Both the position numbers and the translations under genes were made by a program. A stretch of 46,278 nucleotides of DNA from Chloroflexota bacterium (GTDB lineage: Bacteria > Chloroflexota > Anaerolineae > Aggregatilineales > Phototrophicaceae). The notes under the pieces were generated by a model that was not told the DNA's origin, searched no databases, and worked only from the letters and a program-made list of their open reading frames with translations. The stretch is taken from contig JAPOXG010000016.1 in assembly GCA_026707225.1 (NCBI GenBank), forward strand, positions 1 through 46,278, in the 5' to 3' direction. This document shows positions 1 through 7,829 of this stretch, in pieces; position 1 is the first letter of the stretch; each line of letters begins with the position of its first letter.

Positions 1-239
1 ATAAAGTCGATGCAATTCGGTTTTCCAAATAAGTAAAGCGCGCCACCGTCCTTGAGCTTCGACGACAATCGCTGAATGAGGTTTAGATTGTACTTTTGTA
101 TATTTGGGATTCGGTCCCACTTGTTTTCCGTGACACCGTAGGGACCGTCGCATACTATTAGATCTACTGAATCGTCCTCAACCTCATTCAATAACTGCCA
201 AGCGTCGCCAACATGAATTACATTGCGTTCAAGGGGCAT
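1..239 (-). CDS. DNA adenine/cytosine-N4 methyltransferase, N-terminal part (runs off window)
   Basis: The minus strand reads an open frame from an ATG at 237-239 to the window edge, giving 79 residues that begin MPLERNVIHVGDAW. It contains VDLIVCDGPYGVTENKWDRI at about residues 25-44. This matches motif IV of amino-methylating DNA methyltransferases, normally DPPY, followed by the usual N-K-W-D stretch, and then the GGALYLFGKPN strand typical of the Rossmann fold. The second motif residue is Gly rather than Pro. The gene has its own promoter directly after the nucleotidase stop codon. No restriction partner is visible in the window. It could be a solitary regulatory methyltransferase or part of a restriction system lying to the left. 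The family call is fairly safe; specificity cannot be told. Confidence 0.75.
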   Translation of the reverse strand, partial: MPLERNVIHVGDAWQLLNEVEDDSVDLIVCDGPYGVTENKWDRIPNIQKYNLNLIQRLSSKLKDGGALYLFGKPNCIDF

Positions 240-271
240 GTGCCTACCCTAAAGAGACTTCAATTAGCACA

Positions 272-300
272 TTTATACTATATCCCCCGACATTAGACAA
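272..300 (-). promoter_or_regulatory. Promoter of the methyltransferase gene
   Basis: On the minus strand a TTGTCT -35 box (295-300) and a TATAAA -10 box (272-277) are separated by exactly 17 bases. This gives a leader of about 27-33 bases before the ATG at 239. The -35 box begins two bases after the stop codon of the nucleotidase gene, so the methyltransferase is probably transcribed on its own. Confidence 0.5.
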
Positions 301-301
301 C

Positions 302-1252
302 TTACTCCGCCATCACCCGCCCCACCGCCTCGACGACGCGCGCATGATGCGCGCCGTTGCTGACGATCATGCCGGGGTTGGGCAGGGTCTCGCCTTGGGA
401 GAAATCGAGCGGGCTTCCATCGAGATCGGTGACTACGCCGCCGGCCGCTTGCACCAGGGCGACGCCGGCGACATGATCCCAGATTAGGTGAGCGTAGCGG
501 CTGCCTTCGCGCGGCAGGCGCATATAAAGATCGGCATCGCCGCAGGCGACCAGGGCGTATTTCTCCATGCTGTCCAATTCGAGGATGCAGGCGCCGCCCA
601 GCCCGGCGAGTTCACGGGCGCGCGCCATGCGCGATTTGCTGGCGTGGGCGCGTTCGAAGCTCTGGGCGGCGATGATGTCTTTGGGCTTGGAGCGCGAAGA
701 GACGGTCACGCGCCTACCGTGGCCGGCGGCCAGCGGCGCTCGGAATGTCGCGCCGTTACGGGTGTAGAACAGGGCGCCGGCGCCATCGTCATAGCCGGGC
801 GCGGCCACGATGCCTTCCGCCACCTGCCCTTCCAGCAGCAGACCGCAGGCGATGGCGTAGTGGCGGCGGGCGAGGAAACCTTTGGTGCCGTCGATAGGGT
901 CGATCACCCAGGTGCGGGCGGCTGCGCGGTCGGCGCCGAAATCAAGCCAATCCAGCAGATCGGCTTCGCAGACGTTTTGGCGTAAGACCTGCGTCAAGAG
1001 CGCGAGGATGTGGGCGCGCTGTTCGGCCGAGACAAGGTACGTGAATTGCTCGCTCGATTCTTCGGCGACTACGGCATCGTCCGGATAGCGCTGTTGCAGA
1101 GCGCGGCAGATGATCGCCTGTGAGCCGTAATCGGCGATGGTGACTGGCTCGGAATGATCGCCAGCGGTTTTGGTTTCGGCGCTGAGGTAGCGCTCCTGCA
1201 CGAGGCGGCAGAGCTTTGCCGCGTCCCGCACGGCAGCGAGAATGGCAACCAT
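302..1252 (-). CDS. 3'(2'),5'-bisphosphate nucleotidase, HAL2/SAL1-like (inositol monophosphatase superfamily)
   Basis: The 316-residue protein has the metal-binding signature of the lithium-sensitive phosphatase superfamily: E64-E65 in VVAEESSE, the WVIDPIDGTKGF box around 115-126 (D118 and D121 as metal ligands) and WDHVAG near residue 258. The DPIDGTKGF form with the nearby large insertion is typical of the HAL2/SAL1 branch, which hydrolyses 3'-phosphoadenosine 5'-phosphate (PAP) to AMP, rather than of inositol monophosphatases (usually DPLDGT). Its likely role is removing PAP left by sulfotransfer or sulfate assimilation, in the cytoplasm. The ATG at 1252 is preceded by AAAGGA at a normal distance. 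Substrate preference against inositol phosphates is inferred from the motif only. Confidence 0.85.
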   Translation of the reverse strand: MVAILAAVRDAAKLCRLVQERYLSAETKTAGDHSEPVTIADYGSQAIICRALQQRYPDDAVVAEESSEQFTYLVSAEQRAHILALLTQVLRQNVCEADLLDWLDFGADRAAARTWVIDPIDGTKGFLARRHYAIACGLLLEGQVAEGIVAAPGYDDGAGALFYTRNGATFRAPLAAGHGRRVTVSSRSKPKDIIAAQSFERAHASKSRMARARELAGLGGACILELDSMEKYALVACGDADLYMRLPREGSRYAHLIWDHVAGVALVQAAGGVVTDLDGSPLDFSQGETLPNPGMIVSNGAHHARVVEAVGRVMAE

Positions 1253-1405
1253 GGTTTGTCCTTTGAGATTCGTTTGGCGGGCGCATGATAGTTGGTCCGG
1301 CGCGAATATGATATGCGCTGTTTTCTGCGCAACGCAAACAGACGAGCCAAAGCCCGTCCGCCGTTCCGATGTGAAGCTTGATTTGGCGCTGCAGCCAGCG
1401 CGCCG

Positions 1406-1564
1406 TTAAGCCCCAATGCGGAGGAAATCGTTGTTCTCTTTTTCAGCTGGCTTGGAGCGACCGGACGCGATTGACCTAATAGTGATCAAGAATATGGCGG
1501 CCATCGTCAAGACGAGCATCATGACGATACACATTTCGGCAAATCCAGGACCAAAGGATGACAT
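1406..1564 (-). CDS. Small single-pass membrane protein, 52 residues
   Basis: An open frame on the minus strand begins with ATG at 1562-1564 and ends with TAA at 1406-1408. It starts MSSFGPGFAEMCIVMM, has one hydrophobic stretch at about residues 11-32 (rich in M, V, L, I) and a charged C-terminal tail with AEKENND. A purine-rich ribosome site (GAGGAAAAAGAG) lies just upstream, and a well-spaced promoter lies about 30 bases before the start. These signals make it a convincing small gene despite its length. It is not recognised. The topology suggests a membrane-anchored peptide with a short charged tail, possibly a subunit or regulator of a membrane complex. Confidence 0.6.
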   Translation of the reverse strand: MSSFGPGFAEMCIVMMLVLTMAAIFLITIRSIASGRSKPAEKENNDFLRIGA

Positions 1565-1595
1565 GCTCTTTTTCCTCTTTCAATTTCACCACTAT

Positions 1596-1623
1596 TCTAT
1601 ACTATCTATACAGGATATGTAAA
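1596..1623 (-). promoter_or_regulatory. Promoter of the small membrane protein gene
   Basis: On the minus strand TTTACA (1618-1623) and TATAGA (1596-1601) are separated by 16 bases, and the surrounding sequence is AT-rich. The start codon lies 31 bases downstream, with room for the ribosome site. Confidence 0.5.
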
Positions 1624-1951
1624 GCTATATTCATGCTAATTGCACAAAGGCATTCTTGTTGCTGGCATATTCAGGCGCCTTCGTCTCAGTTGCTCCCGGC
1701 CAACGACAGGAAAAGCCAGCTGAAAGGGCAGCGCAGCCAGACGAGCCGCTGCGTCGCGTAGGTCGTTTAGACACTGACCGTCAGCCGCGGCTTACCATGC
1801 AGCCGTTCATCACATGTTTGAGGAGGGACCGGCGTTCTGATCAGGCCTCCAAGACGGGAGCAAAATGACATATTCCGTCAGAAAGCGCGACACCACCCTT
1901 GCGCTTCGCGGGCAAGTCATGTACATTCCTCTCCCTTTGAACTAATGTTCG
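1624..1951. other. Spacer before the ABC exporter, no clear gene
   Basis: This stretch holds no convincing gene. One plus-strand frame (1656-1868) opens with TTG and a short hydrophobic run, then becomes Arg/Gln/Pro-rich without any known motif or ribosome site. The promoter of the exporter operon is probably here, but no well-spaced box pair was found. Confidence 0.4.
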
Positions 1952-3778
1952 ATGGTTAGCCAGTTACAGGAGCGCGCATTGAACCAGAAGAGCGAGTTTT
2001 CAGTAGAAGGTTTGCGGGATTACAATCGCTGCGGTCCCGTGCGCTGGATCATCTCGCATTGCCTTGAACACAAGCTCTATCTCTTCGTGGGCTTGTTCGG
2101 CTTCGCGCTGACCTACATCGCCTTTTCAGGGGCGCGCGTGATGTTTGGCCGCGGCGCGGAGCTCATCATCGAGGGCGGGGACGCGCAGGCGGTGATCGCG
2201 GTCAGCCTTGCCGTCCTGATCCTGTCGGTATCAGATGGTCTGTTTGCGCTGTTGGGCTCGATGGTAATGGTGATCTTGTCGACGCGGGTCGAGCGCGATT
2301 CGCGGCATGAGCTCTACGCCAGCCTGCTGGGCAAGAGCCAGACCTTCCATGACCAGCAGCGGGTGGGCGATATCATGGCGAGAGCCACCGATGATGTGCG
2401 GCAGCTCAACTTTGTAATTCACCCGGGCATCATGTTCATTTTTGATATGTTTCTGGGTTTCGCGGTGCCGATGATTTATATCGCCGCCATCAATCTGGAA
2501 TTGCTGCTGGCGCCGGTCATATTTGTCATCTGCTATGTATTCGTCGTGCGCCGTTACATGCGCCGGCTGGAACCGGTGATGATGCAGCAGCGCATGCAAT
2601 ATGGCACGCTGAGCGCCCGTTTGGAGGAGACGATCAGCGGCATCGAGATCGTGAAAGTGGCGGCGCAAGAGATCGAAGAGCGCAAGAAGTTCAAACGCAA
2701 CGCCTGGAAATACCGCGACTTTTTCGTGCAGCAAGGCAAGATCGAAGCGGCTTATCTGCCGCTGCTCATGTTCGGCATCGCCTTCGGATTCTTCTTCCTG
2801 CACTGCTTGAATTTGTACAGCCGCGGCATCCTCAGCATCGGCGATATCATCGCTGTCGCCGGCTTGATGCAGGTGATCTCGTTCCCGGTATTCATCTCAC
2901 TGTTTTCGATCAGCATGATTCAACTGGGCATCGCTGGCGCGCGCCGCATCCTCGAGTTGATTGAGCAGCGCGCGGATATCGATGAGAATCTGGCGGGGCA
3001 CGGCGCCGCGGTGGTCGGCGCAATCGAGTTCGACCATGTGACCTTCAAGTTCCACGGCAGCACGGTATTGGAGGATGTCTCTTTCACCGTTGAGCCGGGG
3101 CAGACGGTCGCCATCGTCGGGCAGACTGGCTCGGGCAAGTCCACGCTGACGCAACTGGTCAGCCGCACCTACGATGTCGATGAGGGGCGCGTTTTGATTG
3201 ATGGCGTGGATGTGCGCGATTGGAATCTGGATCGGCTGCGTTCGCAGATGGGCAAGATCGAGCAGGATATTTTCCTGTTCTCGCGCTCCATTGCCGACAA
3301 CATCGCCTTTGGCGTGCAGAACGCGACAGCGGAAGAGATCGAAAACGCGGCGAAAGAAGCGCAGGCGCACGACTTCATCATGTCCTTCAACGACGGCTAT
3401 GAGAGCGAAATCGGCGAGCGCGGGGTGACCTTGTCCGGCGGGCAGCGGCAGCGGCTGGCTTTGGCGCGCGCCTTCTTGCGGCAGCCGCGGATTCTCATTC
3501 TGGACGACTCGACGAGCGCGATCGACAGCGCGACTGAAGACGAGATTCAGAAGGCGATGCGGCGGGCGCAGGAGGGAAGAACCACGATTCTGATCACGCA
3601 TCGGCTCTCGCAAATCCGCTGGGCGGACCGCATCATCGTATTGGAAAACGGCCGAGCCATCGCCAACGGTTCGCACGAAGAATTGCTGCGCAGCTCGGAA
3701 CACTATCGGCGGATATTCGCTCGTTATGGGGCGGTCGAGTCGCCGATTGGGCAACTGGCAGCGGGAGGGGGCGCTTAA
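1952..3778 (+). CDS. ABC exporter half-transporter, degenerate-site subunit
   Basis: This is a type I (MdlA/LmrA-like) half-transporter of 608 residues. The transmembrane domain takes up residues 40-330 with about six hydrophobic segments. The nucleotide-binding domain follows with Walker A GQTGSGKST (390-398), signature LSGGQ (494-498), Walker B ILILDDS (514-520) and the H-loop ITH near 550. The catalytic glutamate after Walker B is replaced by Asp, as in the non-hydrolysing site of heterodimeric exporters. The stop overlaps the next gene's ATG in TAATG, so the two subunits are translationally coupled. The start could instead be the in-frame TTG at 1979, which has AGGAG six bases upstream; the ATG at 1952 has no clear site. 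Substrate unknown; lipid, drug or peptide export from the cytoplasmic membrane are all possible. Confidence 0.9.
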   Translation: MVSQLQERALNQKSEFSVEGLRDYNRCGPVRWIISHCLEHKLYLFVGLFGFALTYIAFSGARVMFGRGAELIIEGGDAQAVIAVSLAVLILSVSDGLFALLGSMVMVILSTRVERDSRHELYASLLGKSQTFHDQQRVGDIMARATDDVRQLNFVIHPGIMFIFDMFLGFAVPMIYIAAINLELLLAPVIFVICYVFVVRRYMRRLEPVMMQQRMQYGTLSARLEETISGIEIVKVAAQEIEERKKFKRNAWKYRDFFVQQGKIEAAYLPLLMFGIAFGFFFLHCLNLYSRGILSIGDIIAVAGLMQVISFPVFISLFSISMIQLGIAGARRILELIEQRADIDENLAGHGAAVVGAIEFDHVTFKFHGSTVLEDVSFTVEPGQTVAIVGQTGSGKSTLTQLVSRTYDVDEGRVLIDGVDVRDWNLDRLRSQMGKIEQDIFLFSRSIADNIAFGVQNATAEEIENAAKEAQAHDFIMSFNDGYESEIGERGVTLSGGQRQRLALARAFLRQPRILILDDSTSAIDSATEDEIQKAMRRAQEGRTTILITHRLSQIRWADRIIVLENGRAIANGSHEELLRSSEHYRRIFARYGAVESPIGQLAAGGGA

Positions 3779-5583
3779 TGGGCTTCATCATGGACGGCTT
3801 AGACGCCGAAGAATACGATCGCATTTACTCCGATTGGGCGCTGGTCAAACGCATACTGGGTTATTTCAAGTCGCATCTGTGGAAGATGTTGGTGGTCGGC
3901 GCCGTGGTATTTCTCAGCTCGGTGATGGATCTGATTCTGCCGGTGGTGGTCTCGCAAGCGCTGGATCAATTGCAGTTCAGTCCCGAGGCATTTGACCCGA
4001 TCGGGACGTCAATCATCCTGGGCGTCGCGGCGAGCGCCGGCTGGGTGGCTAACATGATCCGCCAGTGGCTGTCGGCCGAGGCGGTGGGCGATGTCACGCT
4101 CGACTTGCGCGAGGACGCCTTCAACGCCGTGACCGAGCGCGACATGTCCTTTTACGATCAATACCCGACTGGCAAGGTGGTCAGCCGCGTGCTCTCTGAT
4201 ACGCAGGCATTTTCCGAGACGGTGCGCCTCAGCATCAACCTGATGAGCCGGCTGCTGCTGGTGGTGCTGCTCATCATCTACCTGTTCACCGTCAACGTGA
4301 ATATGACCTGGGTGCTGATGGCGATCATCCCCTTCATCGTCTATACGGCGCTGAAGTTCCGCACGGTGGCGCGGCGGACGGTGACCAACTCGCGCCGACA
4401 GTTGGCGACGGTCAACGCGCATATTCAGGAGTCGATCAGCGGCATCGGCGTGGCCAAAGCCTTTCGCCGCGAGCAAATGATTTACGACGAGTTCAAGACG
4501 GTCAATCAAGAATCGTATGAGGTGGAGAAGATCAACGGTTTCGTCTTCGGCAGCATCTTCCCGATCCTGGTGACGATTGCGGGCCTGGGCGTGGCGGCGG
4601 TGGTTTGGTTCGGCATCAATATGGCGCAGCAGGGCATCTTGACGGCCGGCGAGTGGTTTCTGTTCATTCAGGGCATGGGCATGATCTGGTTCCCGCTGAC
4701 GAGCATCTCGTCTTTTTGGAGCCAGTTTCAGCTGGGGCTGGCCGCTGGCGAGCGCGTCTTCGCTTTGATCGACGCCGAAGCCTTGGTCAAGCAAAATGCC
4801 GATGACCCGGTGGATCAACTCGAGGGCGAAATTGAATTCGTAAACATGGATTTTCACTACAACGAGGGCGAGCAAGTGCTAAAGGACTTCAGCCTGCGCA
4901 TCCGCCCGGGCGAGACCTTGGCGCTGGTCGGGCATACGGGCTCGGGCAAGTCGAGCATCGCCAAGCTGATCAGCCGCTTTTACGAGTTTCAGCAGGGCGC
5001 GCTGCTGATTGACGGCGTGGACATCCGCTACTTTAACTTGTCGAGCTACCGCTCGCAGCTGGGCGTCGTGACGCAGACGCCGTTCCTGTTCGATGGCACG
5101 GTGATGGACAATATCCGCTATGGCAAGCCAGAAGCCAGCGACGAAGAAGTCATTGAAGTGGCGCATCAAGTGGGGCGCGGCGATTGGCTGGCCAGCCTGC
5201 AAGAAGGGCTGGAGACGCAGGTCGGCGAGCGCGGCAACAATCTCTCAATGGGGCAGCGGCAATTGGTGGCGATTGCGCGCGTGCTGCTGCAAGATCCGGC
5301 GATTTTCATCCTGGATGAGGCGACGGCGAGCGTCGATCCACTGACGGAGACGTTGATTCAAGAGGGGCTCGATACACTACTGGGCGACCGCACCTCAATC
5401 GTGATCGCGCATCGGCTGTCGACGATTCAGCACGCTGACCGCATCATCGTTCTCGAACTCGGGGAGATCATCGAGTCTGGCAGTCATGATTCGCTGATGG
5501 CCGCGGGCGGGCATTACGCCACGCTCTACGATTCGTATTTCCGGCATCAGAGCTTGGAGTACATCGAGCGCATGGCGGGCTGA
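3778..5583 (+). CDS. ABC exporter half-transporter, catalytic partner subunit
   Basis: This 601-residue half-transporter pairs with the preceding gene. The transmembrane domain spans about residues 33-320. The ATPase domain has Walker A GHTGSGKSS (385-393), Walker B IFILDEATASVD with the normal catalytic Glu (E514) and an H-loop His near 545. Its signature is LSMGQ (489-493) rather than LSGGQ. In heterodimeric exporters such as TM287/288 the degenerate ATP site is made of one subunit's altered Walker B and the other's altered signature, and exactly that combination is seen here. The ATG at 3778 overlaps the upstream stop by one base; an ATG at 3790 is a possible alternative. No regulator or substrate-defining gene lies next to the pair. 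Confidence 0.9.
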   Translation: MGFIMDGLDAEEYDRIYSDWALVKRILGYFKSHLWKMLVVGAVVFLSSVMDLILPVVVSQALDQLQFSPEAFDPIGTSIILGVAASAGWVANMIRQWLSAEAVGDVTLDLREDAFNAVTERDMSFYDQYPTGKVVSRVLSDTQAFSETVRLSINLMSRLLLVVLLIIYLFTVNVNMTWVLMAIIPFIVYTALKFRTVARRTVTNSRRQLATVNAHIQESISGIGVAKAFRREQMIYDEFKTVNQESYEVEKINGFVFGSIFPILVTIAGLGVAAVVWFGINMAQQGILTAGEWFLFIQGMGMIWFPLTSISSFWSQFQLGLAAGERVFALIDAEALVKQNADDPVDQLEGEIEFVNMDFHYNEGEQVLKDFSLRIRPGETLALVGHTGSGKSSIAKLISRFYEFQQGALLIDGVDIRYFNLSSYRSQLGVVTQTPFLFDGTVMDNIRYGKPEASDEEVIEVAHQVGRGDWLASLQEGLETQVGERGNNLSMGQRQLVAIARVLLQDPAIFILDEATASVDPLTETLIQEGLDTLLGDRTSIVIAHRLSTIQHADRIIVLELGEIIESGSHDSLMAAGGHYATLYDSYFRHQSLEYIERMAG

Positions 5584-5599
5584 GTCTAATAGCCATGAA

Positions 5600-5628
5600 T
5601 TGCTTCTAGACCGCCAGTAAGTTATATT
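5600..5628 (+). promoter_or_regulatory. Possible promoter of the RelE/HigB-type module
   Basis: TTGCTT (5600-5605) and TATATT (5623-5628) are separated by 17 bases just after the exporter operon. If used, transcription starts near 5635, which excludes the upstream TTG at 5627 as a start for the toxin gene. Confidence 0.4.
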
Positions 5629-5641
5629 GGAGACAACTGAT

Positions 5642-5977
5642 TTGCATTCGATTGTCGAAATGCCATCATATCTTCGGCAGGCGCAGCGGTTGCGTGTCAC
5701 CGAGGACGAACTAGATGCGATTAAGGCAATCTTTGCCCGACAGCCCTCTGCAGGCGTCATCATACCCGGATCAGGAGGCGCCAGAAAGGTGCGTATTCGC
5801 GCGAAAGGGAGAGGTAAGAGCGGCGGCTATCGCGTCATCACATTCTTTAGTGGGGTAGCGCTTCCAGTGTTTCTGCTGGATATCTACTCAAAGAGCGACA
5901 AAGCAAACATGACGCGCGGCGAAATTAACCAACTGCGGACGATCATTGACGCGATTTCACAGGAGTATATGGAGTAG
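5642..5977 (+). CDS. RelE/HigB-family toxin (type II toxin-antitoxin)
   Basis: The protein is about 111 residues. It carries the strand pattern GGARKVRIRAKGRGKSGGYR followed by VITFF, LPVFLLDIYSKSDKANMT and a C-terminal helix. This is the arrangement of the RelE/ParE superfamily, in particular HigB/Gp49-like mRNA interferases, with basic residues on the central strands and the K-S-D-K-A-N-M motif near the end. It is expected to be a ribosome-dependent or free endoribonuclease held in check by the next gene. The start is uncertain: TTG at 5642 has GGAG nine bases upstream, TTG at 5627 overlaps a -10 box, and ATG at 5660 has no visible site. The toxin-first order is typical of higBA modules. 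Confidence 0.75.
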   Translation: MHSIVEMPSYLRQAQRLRVTEDELDAIKAIFARQPSAGVIIPGSGGARKVRIRAKGRGKSGGYRVITFFSGVALPVFLLDIYSKSDKANMTRGEINQLRTIIDAISQEYME

Positions 5978-5982
5978 TTGTC

Positions 5983-6222
5983 ATGACCGAGTATGGTGAA
6001 AGACTCATTGAAAGCGCAAAGCAGGCACTTGAATTTGCCCGGGGCAAAGCCAAGCCGGGCACCTATCGCATCACCCAGTATGACGATGACGGCAATCCGA
6101 CGGTCACCGCCGATTTCAGTGAAGAAGTTCTGGCGCAGATTGAGGCCGAGATCGCCGCTGAGCGGGAAGCGGAAAAGGAAGAGCGGGTCCAAGATCAGCG
6201 CCCGAAAGCAGAGTCAGTCTAG
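5983..6222 (+). CDS. Antitoxin-like partner of the RelE/HigB toxin, lacking a helix-turn-helix
   Basis: This 79-residue acidic protein starts five bases after the toxin stop, with GGAG upstream, so the two are one transcription unit. The N-terminus (LIESAKQALEFARGKAKPGT) resembles the opening helix of HigA/NadS-type antitoxins. Those normally continue into an XRE-type DNA-binding domain, but here the remainder is an acidic, Glu/Ala-rich helix (AQIEAEIAAEREAEKEE) with no such domain. It may neutralise the toxin without repressing its own promoter, or it may be a shortened form. The antitoxin role rests on position and on the N-terminal resemblance. Confidence 0.6.
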   Translation: MTEYGERLIESAKQALEFARGKAKPGTYRITQYDDDGNPTVTADFSEEVLAQIEAEIAAEREAEKEERVQDQRPKAESV

Positions 6223-6234
6223 CGGCGCGACACA

Positions 6235-6263
6235 TTGAACTGGCGCGCAAACATAGATATACT
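6235..6263 (+). promoter_or_regulatory. Promoter of the DUF433-DUF5615 module
   Basis: TTGAAC (6235-6240) and TATACT (6258-6263) have an ideal 17-base spacer. The start codon at 6300 lies 36 bases downstream, with GGAGG in between. Confidence 0.6.
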
Positions 6264-6299
6264 TTATGCGCCATTATCTCGAGACGGAGGCAAGTGGCG

Positions 6300-6602
6300 A
6301 TGGATATGACCATGACGGCGGGAATCACTATAAAGCCCGAAATCCGCGGTGGCAGACCATGCATCGCTGGTACCGGTCTTCGCGTGACCGATATCATTAT
6401 TTCAGCGCAGTTCGGAGAATGTTCAAAGCCTGAGACCGCCGCAGAATTCGAGATCACGCTCGAACAAGTTGAAGCCGCATTCGAATTCTACGACAAGAAC
6501 AAAGCATACATCGATGGTGACATTCAACGCCAGTTCGATACCTTTGATAGGCTAGCGAAAGCTGGTTATGGAAGACCAAAAGCTCCGGTTTTACCTCGAT
6601 GA
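6300..6602 (+). CDS. DUF433 antitoxin
   Basis: The sequence ITIKPEIRGGRPCIAGTGLR followed by VTDIIISAQFGE is the hallmark of DUF433, a small winged-helix family that acts as the antitoxin partner of DUF5615 or VapC-like nucleases. The later segment (ITLEQVEAAFEFYDKNKAYI) fits the second half of the family. The ATG at 6300 is preferred because GGAGG at 6286-6290 is nine bases away; a GTG at 6294 is only three bases from the site. The 3' end overlaps the toxin gene by 35 bases, a tight coupling usual for this pair. It probably binds its own promoter. Confidence 0.8.
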   Translation: MDMTMTAGITIKPEIRGGRPCIAGTGLRVTDIIISAQFGECSKPETAAEFEITLEQVEAAFEFYDKNKAYIDGDIQRQFDTFDRLAKAGYGRPKAPVLPR

Positions 6603-6918
6603 GCACAAGCCTGCGGTCATCGCGCGAGAACTTATGCGCCGAGGCATTGATACCGTTACGGTCAAGGGATTGGAACTTCGTGGCGATTCTGATGAGAACC
6701 ATCTCGCGTTAGCTACCCAATTGGGGCGTTGCATCTGTACGATGGATGATGATTATGTGAAGCTGGCAAAGTTAAACGTTGCACACGCTGGCATTGTCAT
6801 CGGGACGCGAAAAGACCGTCAGGCAATTGGAACATGGGTCCGATTTCTGATATGGATGCACAACACGTACACCCGTGAAGCCATGCGGAATCACGTCGAA
6901 TATCTCAGACTCGTTTAG
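6568..6918 (+). CDS. DUF5615 PIN-like toxin
   Basis: The 116-residue protein begins MEDQKLRFYLDEHKPAVIAR and has CTMDDDYVKLA near residue 65. Both are conserved acidic stations of DUF5615, a compact PIN-like nuclease family that pairs with DUF433. The conserved aspartates (D11 and E12, plus the D-D-D cluster) would bind metal for RNA cleavage. Its start lies inside the end of the antitoxin gene in another frame. Together they form a complete second toxin-antitoxin module right behind the RelE-type one, so this 1.3-kb stretch is a small accumulation of such modules. Confidence 0.8.
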   Translation: MEDQKLRFYLDEHKPAVIARELMRRGIDTVTVKGLELRGDSDENHLALATQLGRCICTMDDDYVKLAKLNVAHAGIVIGTRKDRQAIGTWVRFLIWMHNTYTREAMRNHVEYLRLV

Positions 6919-6982
6919 CCAGACTTATATCAGGCTGTCCCAGCCGAGACGCGAGCAGCCGACGCATTGAAGAAAGCCAAAT

Positions 6983-7798
6983 ATGCCAATTCAATCTCTC
7001 ACCGACAGCAACTTCAAATCTTACATCGGCGACGCAGCGGCGCTGGTTTTGATCACCGATGGCGGCGACAAGCTGCGCAGCGACTTCAAGACTGCCTTTG
7101 ACAAGGCAGCCGATGAAGAAGACGACATCGTCTTCGGGTTGGTGGATCCCACCGTTTACGACAAATTGAGCGAGCGCTTTGATTATCAGAGGCGCGCGCT
7201 CCTCATTGGGCTGTATCGCGGTGAAATTACGTTTCGGCGGTCGCGCCCCTGGGCCAGCGACCTGCCCGATTACCTGAGCCAACTGAAGGAGGCCATCGCC
7301 GCCGATCTTCCAGCCGAAGCGCGCGAGGCGATGGCGGAAGAAGCGGAAGCCGCGCCCGTGCTCGACAAGCCGCTGGATATCACCGACGCCAGCTTCGAGC
7401 AGGAGGCGATTCTGGCGTCGCATGAGCTGCCGGTGCTGGTCGATTTCTGGGCCGAATGGTGTGGTCCCTGCCGCCAGGTAAGCCCGATTCTGGAGAAGCT
7501 GGCGGGCGAATACGCTGGGCAGATCCGCGTGGTCAAGGTTGATACCGATGCCAACCCGGGACTGAGCCAGGCATTTCAGATCCGCAGCATCCCCACGATT
7601 GCCGTCTTCAAGCAGGGCAAGCTCATCTTCATGCAGCCGGGCGCGCTGCCGGAGCCATCATTCCGCGAGTTGATCAAGCAGGCGATTGAGCTGGAGATTC
7701 CGGCGGACGGCAACGGAACGCAGACGCAAGAGCCAAGTCCGGAAGCAATGCCCAAGCGAAAGCGGGGAAGCGCGCGCTTGCGTGATCTGTTGAGCTAG
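6983..7798 (+). CDS. Two-domain thioredoxin-fold protein
   Basis: This 271-residue protein has two thioredoxin-like domains. The first (about 1-108) keeps the fold pattern (VLITDGGDKL..., ALLIGLYRGE) but lacks a CxxC pair. The second (about 128-240) is a classical thioredoxin: VLVDFWAEWCGPCRQVSPIL with C160 and C163, and the cis-proline loop IRSIPTIAVF. A basic tail follows (PKRKRGSARLRD). No signal peptide or membrane segment is seen, so it should work in the cytoplasm as a disulfide reductase or as a thioredoxin-like chaperone of the YbbN type. It stands alone between the toxin-antitoxin modules and a convergent recombinase gene. Confidence 0.85.
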   Translation: MPIQSLTDSNFKSYIGDAAALVLITDGGDKLRSDFKTAFDKAADEEDDIVFGLVDPTVYDKLSERFDYQRRALLIGLYRGEITFRRSRPWASDLPDYLSQLKEAIAADLPAEAREAMAEEAEAAPVLDKPLDITDASFEQEAILASHELPVLVDFWAEWCGPCRQVSPILEKLAGEYAGQIRVVKVDTDANPGLSQAFQIRSIPTIAVFKQGKLIFMQPGALPEPSFRELIKQAIELEIPADGNGTQTQEPSPEAMPKRKRGSARLRDLLS

Positions 7799-7829
7799 AT
7801 GTCGCGGCTGCGCGTTTGCGACAACCCAC

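Noticed and set aside
1656..1868. 70-codon frame with a short hydrophobic start
   Set aside because: It has a TTG start without a site, and the hydrophobic part is too short and irregular for a signal peptide.
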